Of a stretch of DNA of 64,000 nucleotides, positions 18,070-31,328 are shown one piece after another (within the stretch, counting starts at the first letter, position 1; each line of letters opens with the position of its first letter). The stretch is from Glandiceps talaboti (taxonomy: Eukaryota > Hemichordata > Enteropneusta > Spengelidae). The stretch spans positions 17,660,771 to 17,724,770 of the forward strand of contig NC_135558.1 of the NCBI RefSeq assembly GCF_964340395.1. Direction: 5' to 3'. The position numbers and the translations under genes were made by a program. The notes beneath the pieces are model-generated. The model was not told the origin of the DNA and made no database searches. It worked only from the letters and a program-made list of their open reading frames with translations.

Positions 18070-19524
18070 CAAATCGCATCCTTTAGATCCAATATGATCA
18101 TTTTCATTTCATTCTGTAAATGTTATGTTATTTATTTATAATTTATTTTGTTTGCAGATATAGCAGTCATATTGATAATTCATAGTTACTATATAACAAT
18201 AACAATTTTACATTACATTGAATCCGACCAACTATATCAAGACTTATAACGAAATACTACAACTGATGGTAGTTACTAACAGTCCTCATATACAGAAATA
18301 AAGATGATGCGATATGTATACTGCATTGTAAACCTATAAACAATTTCAAATACATTAACGTTTGTATGTGTCTTCATTTCAATGATATTCAAATTTAAAC
18401 GAGTTTACCTTTTGTTGACCAACTGTATATTATTTTTTTGTTTCTATTCTAAATTAAAGATGTAATATTCCTCTGTCTTTCGTTCTTTTTTCTGTCTTAA
18501 TCTTTCTGTTTCTCATTTCCTCGCCTACCCTGCTTGCCTCTGTCTGTCTGACTCAGGCTCCGTATGTCTGTCTGTCTGTCTGTCTGTCCCCCCCCCGTCT
18601 CTGTCTACCTATGGGGTTGACGCATGTCACAATCTCCCTGTCTTTGTCTGCCTGTCTCTCTCATCGGCGCACTTTTAGTCGTTTCCCACCCGCAGTTAAT
18701 CATAGCGCCCACAACGACAGAGCCGATGAACCCTTGTACAATGGGCCATGGAAAATTATCAACCAAACAATAGCCAATTAAAAAGGTTCGTTAATGCAAG
18801 TATACTTTGAGAATGTCTATAACACTTGTATAATTATTTACGTAATATGTATATAATTTTGATAAAGATCATTTATATTGTAAGTATTCTGTGTTGGTCG
18901 TAAAAGACCTGCAGTTTGATATAAGAAATTTATTGAAATTTAATCAGTTTTGCAGTACCCATAAGAAAAATGTACAGCTAATTTCAAAAATACCGTGACA
19001 GATTTCTTTCCTGTATATTGATGACACCAAATAAAGGCCAACATTAAGAGATAGAAAACTAGATTTAAACTGAATGCCTACCATAACGATAGTCTTGCAA
19101 TTTCATGATTGATACAAGAAATTTAGCTCTATATCTGCCATTTTTCAAGTCCCAGTGAATGTTGTTCAAATGCCCGCTTCCTATTCTCAGCACAGGAAAG
19201 CTTGCCATCTTCGATTTCACTCGACTTTCGTGATCCTACATACACGGGATATGTACACCCGTTTCCACGGCAAATAATAAACGAAATTCAAATCCTCATA
19301 ACATTGCTATTAGTACGCATCAGAAAGTTTACATACTTCATGGTAAGCATCGTAACAGTTTAACAACTTATTAATACAGTGAAGTGATAAGCATTCTCGC
19401 AAACCAGAGCTGTTATTTCTTCCGCTACACTTCGAAATAAAAGTGGGACGACTCGTTTCAGAACGGTGTCGTAAAACAGACCGTGGTTTGCGACGATGAT
19501 TGGTACGTTATTATTGCCCCACTT

Positions 19525-19665
19525 CATCCCTGGGTAAAGTGTATATATACATCTTGTTTCCACCGAGATTGACAGATGCACCATCTTCTCCAAATCCTAT
19601 ACGGTCCTGCTTCCAACTTCCACCAACTTTGTCACTTTAAGTTTTTGTCGCACTAACACCACCAT
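19525..19665 (-). pseudogene. Duplicate of the possible hAT-like fragment
   Basis: Same segment as 7770-7912 in unit 2. It contains the change ACTTAAAGTGAC, which places a stop upstream of the DGASVNLGG motif. Supports loss of function before or after duplication. Confidence 0.35.
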
Positions 19666-21124
19666 CGGCATGTGCGTGTTGAACTTCGAATTCCTTCTAT
19701 CTGCCCCACTAAATTCACCACGAGTTTACAAGTCGGTTTGTAAAGCTTACTCATCGCAATGTAGACTATTTCACACTCCTGCATAGCTCTATATCAGGGT
19801 CATAAAAATGAAAAAAGACCCTGATAAAAAACTTATGATGATAATTAAATGTGTGATAATAAATATTAAAAGGTAACCCACAATGTTCGTTAGACCATGA
19901 AGATAAATTATATATTACTGTACAAGATCCATTGCTAGGCTAGCTAGGCATACTAGTGATATACGTCACAGGTGCGGGATACATGTCTGGTAGAGCATCG
20001 GGTAGCACTATCATGTACATGTGAATGTGAGAGTATTTGCATGATAAAAAAGCCATGACTATACATAGCTATGGACGGTAACAGCCGACGCTCTATTGCA
20101 CCCATTTCTCCATTCACTGCTGTCTGTACACTACCTTCGAATATACCACACAATCAACAGACTTGGAAGTCATTGTACCCTACAAAACCGAGAGTTGAAT
20201 GATCATTGGAAAGTCAAGGTAATAATCTAGCAATTTTTCGTGATTTTTACGTGTTCAATATAATTATGTTAATTATTATTATTTCACATCAGACAGTTCA
20301 CGAATTTCTGAGCCCATCAACGTCACTCGAGTGTTTCTATATCTGTATATGTATGGGTTCATGGTCTTAATTTTATGCAATTTTCACTTGCAAGGTTAAA
20401 GGTACGGTACTTACTGTAGTTCAAGAGCCCTAAATGTGGGGGCAGTGCATACCAAATCGCTACACGAAAAGTCCAATTTAACCACCTTTACTCAACTTTT
20501 ACCCAACCTGTGACCCACCTAAGCTCGCCCAGTCGACATTTGCGACTCAAGTCTCTCAGCATAGTGTCAATTTTAGGACTAAGTGGACACAATTTATGAT
20601 GCACCACCTGACCACAAATCTCCTTCTAAACACCATGTTACCGCGTACATTGAAACTACTATACCTTACTGAACATAAAATGAAGGCTGTTGTAATTTGA
20701 CTTTTGTCGGCCAAGTTTCACAGTACGGTGTAGCTATCCAACACCTTGTGCCTCCACGCTAACCTTTCTGATTTCAAAATAGAAACATAATATTTATGAA
20801 GTACGTGGTACATTTAGCACGGAACTAATAATCACAATAATCTATTTATGGATTAAGGTCCCAGATATGTTCCCGAAAGTGTTGTAAGTTGTAAACGATT
20901 GTGTATTGTGTGTTTTCAACACTTCTAAACTTACTTGAAGTTACTTAGTACTGGTATGACTTTCCATTTCAATAGATTTGTTGACCAGTATGCCCTGGAA
21001 GAAATCTTTGCTTGACCCCCATGATGTTATAAAAGTATTCAAGGACATCCAATTCCTGTACCACATTTGGTAAACAAACATATAACCTTGACCCAAGATT
21101 AGCACATGCTATGCGATCTATTCA

Positions 21125-21268
<144 letters not shown>

Positions 21269-22809
21269 CAAATCCCTAAGGTTCTAAAATTCACATCTAT
21301 ATCTTACCCCTGCATATATATGTCATCATTCTATAACCCATCATTCGTCTGATGTTAGAACAAACAACACAATTTATAGAACAACTCAACGATAAAACTA
21401 TAAATGCAATGTGTAATAAAGTTTTGATTTACGTTTTACGTTTCCAACTTGTAAATAAGTGATATGAAGTTGTCTTGGTTTTGTGTGAAATTCACGGTTT
21501 TCGGAATTCATTTCATTGTGAAAGGTCACATGGACATGCACTGTTGTTATTCGATTGGTTGTACCACCATAGACGTCATTGCGCTCCTGGTACGTGGCAT
21601 GTGTCTCCACTGTACGCAATAATGTAGACCCTACTAGCAAACCTTGACATTTCGTCACTACCACTTATTTTGCTTGAAAACAAAAACCCAGGTGTGACTG
21701 GCAATTGGACTAAAATGCGTTTGTGTACATGAACACAATGTACAAGTCTGATGATTAGTAAAAACAATAGCCTTAGAGATCTAGTTGAGATATAAAATCA
21801 CAAAATTTTCTAGTGGCAAAAATAACAAAGTTGCAGCAAACTTATTCAATAGACGGGTGATGACTCATTTGTTATAAAGTTACCATGAACATATGGAAAA
21901 TCGACATTGCTATGTGAAAAATACTTGGGTTTGTTCTTATTCGTTGCACAATTCATCGAATCACGATGGTGTTGCGAGAAGAATTGTGGAGCAATATTGA
22001 CCCACCTTTTACCGATCCAGTTAGAACTTAACATGTCTACAATACACCTGTTGCGTAGTCACTGTACATTGAAACCTTACAAACAGTAATTGGGATTTCA
22101 TCTGTAGCTAGCATAAAGTCCCATAACCAAGAAACGCTCAATGGCGATATCTATCAAACCATAACATTACTCATGGTTCCGAGCAGTGGAAATTAACGAA
22201 GTTGGCCGCAAATACACACATTTTTACATCTTCCGTTCGTGTTTGATAAGTATGTTATTCTCATGTTAGTATATTCTGAGCTAATAAATGCGGTGCGAAT
22301 TTAAATGTGCGACCGCATTTACCGTCACGAGTCTGAATATTGAGAACAGCGGCCGCCAATTGAATCAAATCTTTCACGGTATATATAATCGCTAAGTCGA
22401 GCGTAAATGAATTAAAGTACGTAACTATTCACTCCGAACAGTGACTGGCATGTGCAGTAAAAGACATTCACTGATTTTGTTAATAGAATGAATCTAATAA
22501 CCCTTGTCCGTCATTTAAAGATCTCATAAGTATGCTTGCAGTATACGGTGATGACCACGAACGTTGATTCTGTATGTTTACCTACTTACTAAACAGAGTC
22601 TTAGCTGAGTGAGAACCGGACAACAGATCCATAGACGAGTGATTCGCTGACATCGCTTTCATCGGTTAAACACGTTGGAAACCAGCGAATGTCTCGTTTT
22701 GTCCCTTTGCAAAAGTACAGTTTTCTGAAATAAAATCGCGAAAACATCGATCGGTGTAAACAGTTATAATTGTTATTCCAATAAAACCTAACATTCCTGG
22801 GTGATGTAC

Positions 22810-23150
22810 ACCTCGGTACAATGTATCAGCAAAGCCGGTGTTTTCGCGCGAGTTTGGAACAATGGCTGTGTAAAAACTGTACTTTCGACTTCTCTACAAT
22901 GCGTATACACCGGGATGAAAGTTTGTCTTCTCCCGGAGCAACAGAAGTAAGTATCGTATGCATTTATCAGTTTACATTTTTAGCTACTTTATGTCGCCAA
23001 CAGAACAAGATAATGTTGTAACGGTTTAGGTTTACATACACGGGCTCATCCAACAGGAAAAACATAACGGAGCGAATCTGGGCCAAGTAGATTGAAGTGA
23101 CTTCAAACTTAACATTCATATTTCTGAATTTGTTTTATTTTTTTCAACAG
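22810..23150 (+). promoter_or_regulatory. Copy 3 untranslated leader exon end and leader intron
   Basis: Equivalent of the copy 2 leader: donor GTAAGTATC at 22947, intron 22947-23150, acceptor CAACAG. Relative to copy 2 the sequence around 22855-22866 has one C fewer (GGAACAATGG). Exon start unknown. Confidence 0.6.
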
Positions 23151-23155
23151 AAAAG

Positions 23156-25229
23156 ATGTCACGCATTGATTGTAATGACCTCGACAGTGTGAGTATCCTA
23201 CAGGGCCCAAAGGTACCATCACCCTATGGTCTTCCTGCAACCACCATCCATCAGGTTTTGGAACACCTGGTAAAGCACGATGGATCTACCAGTGAGAAGA
23301 CAGCTTTAATATATGTTGGAAAGAAGACCACATACGGTGAATTAAATAGACAGGCAAGTGCTTTGGCTCGTGTCATTAAAGATCGACTGAAGATATCCAA
23401 CCAGGGTGACCTTGGACCGGTGTGTATTGGTTTACACCTTGACCCCAGTGATACCGTCATAAAACTGGTATTTGCAGTGCTTAAACTCGGTGCTACTTAT
23501 CTACCACTTGACCCGGCTTATCCTTTGAAACGTCTCCAATATACCATATCAAACTCTACTCCATGTTGTGTGATCACTGCTAATAAAAATAGTCAATTGG
23601 TGGAGATGATATCCGACCTGCCAGAAGCAGACAGACCAATCGTCTTAATAGTAGATGATTTGCTGACAAACATGGAAGCCTTTCCTGACAATGATCTTGA
23701 GGAATCAGAGCAAATAATCAATGGTCGTGTTGACTCCAGCACTCTTGCCTGTATCCTGTATACATCTGGATCAACTGGTCTCCCCAAGGGTGTGCGACTA
23801 CCTCACCGATCCATTGTCCATCGATCTAGTGCACTGTGGAGTTCCTTTCCAATCACTGATGCCGATGTTTCCTGTTGGCAGTCATCTCTAGGTTTTGTGG
23901 ATTCGGTGACAGAAATATTCGGCTTTCTTTTACGTGGACTAACGGTTGTCATCGTATCAGCCGACAAAGCTATCAACCCCGAGAAAATGATCGCAATTCT
24001 CGATGAAAATAAGGTAACATGGATGTTACTTGTACCAACACTCTTGCACACCATGTTAACAGTTTTGAAGAAACGGTCGGATGAGGAACGACAAAACTCC
24101 CTACAGTCTGTTCAAACATTCGCCTGCTCCGGAGAAGAACTCAGTCCTCGACTTGCTAAAGATTTCTTTGCCCTCTTGCCGAATGCGAAACTTGCTAATT
24201 TCTGGGGTATGACAGAACTTGGTGGTGACGTTACATATTTCGTTCTAGAAAATGACCAAGTGGGGAAGAAGAAAGACGTCAGTATTGGTGAACCAACACA
24301 GAACACCAACATATATCTACTAGATGACAACATGATGCCAGTATCAATTGGTGAAACAGGAACCTGTTATGTGAGTGGACCAAACATTTCTGATGGTTAC
24401 TTGGTAGCTGCTGGAAAGTCTGGAAACACATCGAAGGCAACTGATCAAAAAGAACGTTTCACATCAAACCCTTTTGATTTGAACGATGAACATAATATGT
24501 TGTGTAACACGGGAGATTACATGAGATTGGTGCGTGACAAGACAACTAATAAACTACAGTTGATGTTTGAAGGACGACGTGACACTTTAGTCAAATATCA
24601 CGGATTCCGAATTGACTTGAATGAAATCGAAAGTGCTATGAGTAATATCCCTTATGTTGAACGCGTGGTGGTGCTGTTTCACCAAAAACGGCGAGATGAT
24701 GACCAGACATTGGTTGCATACTATAAAACACTGGATGATGTACCTGACTGTACATCGGGCTCTATTATCAAGTATTTGGGTTCTGTGCTCCCTGACTACA
24801 TGATACCCAAAGTTGTTTGTGTGGATGAGTTCCCGACATTACCCAATGGTAAGTAACCTGTAACTTGGGACCGTGTGGTTGTTAGTTTAGTACACTGTCT
24901 GTCTGTCTGTCTGTCTACTTCCTTGTTTTGTACATTGATTGGTCAGAGTTGGTTCAAGGAAGGAGTAGTTTCCTTTCCAGCAATGGAATCATTTGAATCA
25001 TACACATCGATATGGATATTGTGTGATGATAGATTGTTGTCGGTATGACTAGCTGATATCTAAGGGGCGTTTTTTGTTCCTTTATCAATCACGTAATGCG
25101 TATAGAAATGGCAACTTGTGCAATGTTGTTTATATTCATGTAGCTCAGTTTATTTCGTATGATTTAGTTGGGGGGTTCGGGGTTTGATGAGATTTCCCCC
25201 GTTTGTCTGTCTTTCTATATGTTTGTTGG

Positions 25230-25263
<34 letters not shown>

Positions 25264-25386
25264 TTTGTTTGTTTGTTTGTTTGTTTGTTGATTGGTTGGT
25301 TGGTTGGTTGGTTGGATGGATGGATGAATGGGTGGATGATCGGTTGGTTGATGAATTTGATAGATAGATATATATATAATATATAT

Positions 25387-25429
<43 letters not shown>

Positions 25430-26215
25430 TATGGTAAGAAAGGGAAGTGTATATATTGATGGCTAACTGAATGAATCGGTTGAATGATGGTGATGAAAAA
25501 TGATTGCATACATGATGAGGAAAGAGTATCGGGATCGATTGTTATCAAATTTGTTTGTTTGTTTGTTTGTTTGTTTGTTTGTGTGTCATTTATCATGTGA
25601 TTGATATGCCAGTCTTAAAGGTGAATTGATGTAAACTATCACATACGGAAGTATATCTTTTTTCACAATATTATTGCAAATATATATGTTCTGGCTTTCC
25701 AAATAATAATAGTTTGTCATATACTTGCTTCGTACCTAGGAAAGACCAACAATGATGCCCTCTATGATATCTTCAAGCAGAGTATAAGCACCACGAGTCT
25801 AAACGGAAGTTATGCTACGTCATCAGAAGAGAGTTCGCCACATGCGTGTGTTATCAGAGATGCCGTGGGTCGTACACTTGATGTACCATTTAAAGACATT
25901 TCATTGATGCACAACTTCTTTGAAATTGGCGGGAACTCAAGTAAGTTTATATCTGTTTGAGGGGAACACATTTTCGTATTGTAATCCAAATGGAATAGTG
26001 GTCAACATGAGGTCAAAGGTGACTGTCAGGTTACATTTCAGGTCATGTCTGTCTGTCTATCTGTCTGTCTGTATGTATGTATGTATGTATGTATGTATGT
26101 ATGTATGTATGTATGTATGTATGTATGCATGTATGTATGTATGTATGTATGTCTGTCTGTCTGTCTGTCTGTATGTATGTATGTATGTATGTATGTATGT
26201 ATGTATGTATGTATG

Positions 26216-26246
<31 letters not shown>

Positions 26247-28174
26247 GTATGTATGTATGTATGTATGTATGTATGTATGTATGTATGTATGTATGTATGT
26301 ATGTATGTATGTATGTATGTGTGTGTGTATGTATGTATGTATGTATGTATGCATATGTATGTACGTACGTATGTATGTATGTATGTATGTATGTATGTAT
26401 GTATGTGTGTATGTATGTATGTATGTATGTATGTATGTATGTATGTATGTATGTATGTATGTACCTACGTATGTATGTATGTATGTATGTATGTATGTAT
26501 GTATGTATGTATGTATGTATGTATGTATGTATGTATGAATGTATGTATGTATGTATGTATGTATGTATGTATGTATGTATGTATGTATGTATGTATGTAT
26601 GTGTTGCGTCACGGCTTTGGTTAATACATTTTATAAGAAAGTTTTGACTGTCGTGTTGTGCCCTATTCCATTTAACAAACGAAGCAACTCATACAAATAC
26701 GTAATAAAATTTCAAAGTAACTTCCTTTCATACTTTAAAAATAACATTTTCATATTTTCTTTAAAATATGATGGTTTTGACAGACAAACAACAGGTGACA
26801 TATAAACCATTTTCATTTGGGACACATGTTATTACATTTTCCTTTCTTCTTGCAGTGAATGCCATTGAAGTTATCATGAGAATCAGAGAGAATGGCCTTG
26901 AACTTGATATCGAAGACTTCTTCTCCTCCAAGACGCTTGGAGACCTATTGAAATTCACGCTAACCGAATCCAAACAAGCGAAGAAGCCGTTCATTGTCGA
27001 CGAAGACTTCAGTATTCCAGGATACCAAATCGTGCTTGTGAACGAGGCCACGGATGAAGAATTCGAGATTGGTTGCCTGATGGGTGCAGAAGGCTTCGCG
27101 CGTAGTGAACCAGCAACGAGGGCTTTGGAAATACCTCTGGAAGTAAAAATAGAAGCGTTCTTTTCTGGTATAAAGTCATTGGCCAAAGAAAACGCAGATA
27201 TCTCGTTTTTCGTTCGACGACAAAGTGATAACAAAATAGTCGCCGTGTGTGTGAATCGAGATATGTATGATTATGTGAATCATGATCTTGATGCCATCAA
27301 CGATTTCCAGATGAGAGTCCTTTTCACCAAATGGAGTGAGATCGACCGTTTGCTGATCGAGACACTGGATGTCAGAGAACCAAAACAATGGTGTTTTATG
27401 AATCTAACAGCTGTTGACGAGGAAGAAGAGGTAGCTATGAAGGCCAGTTTACAGAAATTACTGGAAATAGGTAAGAGTTTTTCTAAACAAAAGATTGTAT
27501 TATGGTGTCGTTGGTGGCGCTCAAATTCCTGCTTCCATCACATGATATGAGCGCCACCAGTGACTGATTTGTGAGAGTCTCGTCCATCTAGCATTCCCAT
27601 TATCATTATGCTGAAAATCACGAACAGAATTACTATCATTGATGAATTCTCAAAAAACAATTATAAATGTATAATTTTTTGGTGAAGAATGTAAACACAT
27701 ACATAGGAATATTACATCAGCGGTTGTTTACCTTGTATGATATTTTGATCGAAGCCTTTATGGTGTTTCAGAAACTTGTTAGTTGAGTTTTGAGAAGAAC
27801 ATTATGTTCGCTTTATCATGAACATTTCAACAACGATATTCATACTAAAAATCAAATTTCAGAAATGGAACGTACTGTAAGGAATTGAAGGCAGAGAAGT
27901 ATTATTTTGTGTATCAAACAAAACTGCGCCCCATCAGTGATGTCGTTCGTTTTATTTTCTTTCAGAGAAAATCAAAGTGGCTCGTTGCTATGGTTTCAGG
28001 GGATGCTGTGGATCCTATTCAAATCCTGTGAGTACTGCAATGGCAAGAGAAGTTGGTCACGTGGAAGAAACCTCATCCGGGTACATACGTGACTATGAAT
28101 ACGACGGCAAGAAGTACTTTGCTAAAATTCAGCCACCTGACACCAAAATACGAGTAATGGCAAGGTATCTCTAG
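23156..28174 (+). CDS. ebony-like: Ebony-like NRPS, copy 3 (A-PCP-GNAT)
   Basis: Intact 905-residue gene, very close to copy 2. Exons: 23156-24848, 25740-25940, 26856-27470, 27966-28174. Pocket motifs match copy 2 (FACSGEEL, NFWGMTELGGD). Differences from copy 2 are scattered single residues, for example IDCND for IDSKD near the N-terminus, PVSIGE for PVPIGE, and FFEIGGNS for FFQIGGNS next to the phosphopantetheine serine (Ser631). The leader intron is 23,947 minus 1,000, i.e. 22947-23150, the same length (204 bp) as in copy 2. The position equivalent to the AATAAA of copies 1 and 2 reads AATAGA here (28310-28315), so 3' end formation may differ. Intron 2 (915 bp) is the longest of the three because of an ATGT/CTGT array of more than 550 bp. 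Downstream similarity with the other units stops near 30.48 kb, which marks the right edge of the direct array. Confidence 0.92.
25237..25430. repeat. GT / GTTT / GGTT / GATA compound microsatellite, intron 1 of copy 3
   Basis: Same order of tracts as in copy 2, with a shorter GATA tract. Confidence 0.95.
26045..26603. repeat. (CTGT)/(ATGT)n microsatellite, intron 2 of copy 3
   Basis: Over 550 bp, the longest of the three intron 2 arrays. It opens false reading frames of up to 200 codons on both strands. Confidence 0.95.
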
Positions 28175-29810
28175 CCTGGTGACGTCAGCATGCTGGGAAA
28201 CAGAAGAAGAACACATACAGTGTTATGATATCAAGTGACGTCATTCGGCACACAAAAGCTTATGGAGATAGTGACCCCCTCCCCTGCTACTGCAATGCGA
28301 TCGTCGTCAAATAGAGTTACCCTTTTACGGCAATAGTCGAACGATTGATTGCGGAATTTGTATATCTGGCTCGCGAGAACACTGCAGTGCATGACCTGTC
28401 AAATATTGATCATTATTTCGCCTTCTAGTGGGGGTTATGAAGCTTTCTTTACATATACAGGTAGTGATTCCACAAGGCATAGAATAGTGTAATTAATTGC
28501 AGTTCAAACGGGGTTACCTTGGCATATCTCTCATATGGGACATACCATTTATTTACAAACTCAGATAACTTCATATCAAAATAAACAGTTATGGATGTGC
28601 CATGCACAGTGGGGATGTAGAAATAGACAAGTTACCATGTTGATTATCAGATTAAAAGTAAATAATTGAAGCCTTTAAAATAATCAAGACTTTGTATATG
28701 TGTAATTGCTTTTTTTGTTCAGAATATGTCGGTTTCTACTGCTCAGTAAACGATTTGCAATGCCTTCACTTTTCAATATGATGAGATCAAAGGATCCTGC
28801 TGTACATGTGTGAGTGGTGTTCCTGTTGTGTTTCTGTTATTGTTAGTCTAGGGATATGTATCTATCTTGGTGCTAAACAAATCATGCCCCAAGAGTGAAC
28901 ACTAAACCAACACCGTTTGGTCTGTATATCTTATTATTGAAATTTAAAAGCACTATTAAAAATAAATATAAGTTCATAGATAAGGCTAGTACTATTAATG
29001 AAGCGAAACTCGGATGTCCTTGCGTTTATGCAAATCTCGTTCACGTCATTAGCTCCAGTTGTCGAACAATACAACCCATAACACCAAGCAAAGTAAAGCA
29101 TTTTCTGTATGTACCACAATCATTTATAGCATATCCATATCAAGTGTAAAAGTATACTGTTTCATTTGCTAATTGAACACATTACAAAGGCCACGTGATA
29201 GGCTTGTAAATAAACCAATTGAAACAGTGTACTTTTACACTTGACAGCAACTTTATAATCGGTTGTAGCATATAGAGAAAGTGAATTACTTCAGAGTTAC
29301 TCGTTGTAAATAGGCCCTATTAGAGTTTGAGTGCCGTTCGCATTTTTAAATTGTGGTAACAGGTAGAAATAACTCTCACTGTTCCTGGTCAATGTTTTGC
29401 AAATTCTGTAAACTCAAGAGTATTATTATCATTATTTACTTAACGACCAAACTCACTGAAGACAACTCCGTGTACCGTCGATGTTAAATGTACATACACA
29501 AGACTGTTGTGAGAGAAGTGCCAAAGACTGCTTCACCAAAGGAAAAGAAAAGAACAGAAATGCCTGGACTCGTGGACCAATTTAACTGCGGTGTACAGAG
29601 AGAACCGAGAAACAACATACTATATAGACAAAATTAATATTAGATATTAAACATGAATAGACATATGATGCATTCATTTTCAAAGCAATTTTGTTTTCAA
29701 ATATATTGTGCATGTTGTCAGAAAATAAAGCACAGTAAATTGCTGTAAATAGGCGTTTAACTGTCTAGCGCCCTCTGTGCTCGCATGTTGTATAATATGT
29801 ATTCATGCTG

Positions 29811-29883
<73 letters not shown>

Positions 29884-30480
29884 GCATAATCACAAATCGC
29901 ATTCTGTAAATTTTATGTTATTTATTTATTTATTTATAATTTATTTTGTTTGCAGATATAGCAGTCATATTGATAATTCATAGTTACTATATAACAATAA
30001 CAATTTTACATTACATTGAATCAGACCAACTATATCAAGACTTATAACGAAATACTACAACTTATGGTAGTTACTAACAGTCCTCATATACAGAAATAAA
30101 GATGATACGATATGTATACTGCACGGTAAACCTATAAACAATTTCAAATACATTTCAATGATATTCAATTGTAAACGAGTTTATTTTTTGTTGACCAACT
30201 GTATATTAATTTTTGTTTTAGTCCAAATTGAAGATGTGAGTTTCCTCTGTTTTTCGTTCTTTTTCCTGCCATTCATTGTGTTCTCACCATCTCTGCCTGC
30301 CTCTGTCTGTCTGTATGTATGGCTCTCTCACGCTTCGTCAGTTGTCGTTGATGGCGCGCTTTTAGTCGTTCAAGCAAATATTTTAATGAATGCAGTCCTC
30401 AAAACGCAATTATTTTCACACATACAGTGACAGATTTCTTGTGTATTCATAATACCATAGTCCAACATTCCGAGATAACA
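28175..30480. other. Intergenic, truncated unit 3 flank
   Basis: Matches the first 2.3 kb after copies 1 and 2, with more divergence and small indels. (TA)n at 29824-29880. Similarity fades after about 30480. No gene seen. Confidence 0.7.
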
Positions 30481-30852
30481 GATCTATAATACTCTCTAAA
30501 ATGGCAGTTCATACACTGATGTAGGAGCTCTATGAGCTCTGTACGTATGCTAGGTCAAAGTCATCTAGCATAATAAGCATCATCTTAATCCTGCCCCTAT
30601 TGATATGTAGATTAGTCCTGTGAATCTTCTAGACTTCGCTTGAACAGATCATACAGAGTGAATTTGTCAATCTTACCTGAAAAGAAACAGATTGACAGAG
30701 AGGGGGATATTTAGTCAGAACCGTGTTTAATTCTGCATTATCTTCTACTGACTAAAGATTTCTTCAATTATCGGTACCTGAAATAGAAGTCTACCATCTC
30801 TAGGTTTGTCATAAAAATAGTCAAATAACGACTATTTGTATGTGAGAACCGC

Positions 30853-31262
30853 CTTGTTCTATTTTGACCCTCTGGCATGAAGTAAAATGCTATTACAGGT
30901 ACTGAGAATAAGTCACCCTTCTTGTTCTATTTTGATACTCGACTCTAGCATGAAGTAAAATGCTATTTCAGGTACTGAGAATAAGTCACCATTCTTGTTC
31001 TATTTCGACAGTCTAGCATGAAGTAAAATGTTATTGCAGGTACTGAGAATAAGTCACCATTCTTGTTCTATTTTGACACTCTAGCATGAGGCAAAATGTT
31101 ATTGCAGGTACTGAGAATAAGTCCCCATTCTTGTTCTATTTTGACTCTCTAGCATGAGGTCAAAAATGCTATTGCAGGCACTGGGAATAAGTCACCCTTC
31201 TTGTTCTATTTCGGCCCTCTAGCATGAGGTTAAACATGCTATTGAAGGTACAGAGGATTAGT
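30853..31262. repeat. Tandem repeat, 68-73 bp period, about 6 units
   Basis: Unit begins CTTGTTCTATTTTGAC and contains CTAGCATGA and ACTGAGAATAAGTC. Unit starts at 30853, 30921, 30994, 31062, 31130 and 31200. Units differ at several positions, so it is not a very recent expansion. The first unit starts 370 bp after the end of unit 3 similarity. Confidence 0.9.
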
Positions 31263-31328
31263 TCTTTCATAATTTCTTCGTATTAAAAATGACTCACGTC
31301 AAATATTGCTCAGGCCTAAAAAAATTGT

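Noticed and set aside
26045-26647. Open frames of up to 200 codons on both strands, rich in Tyr-Val-Cys-Met or His-Thr-Tyr-Ile
   Set aside because: They are translations of ATGT microsatellites inside intron 2. The same holds for 2713-3056, 14192-14705, 13453-13860 and 59715-60229.
30853-31262. CRISPR-like array
   Set aside because: The units are contiguous with no spacers, they diverge from one another, and the DNA is eukaryotic.
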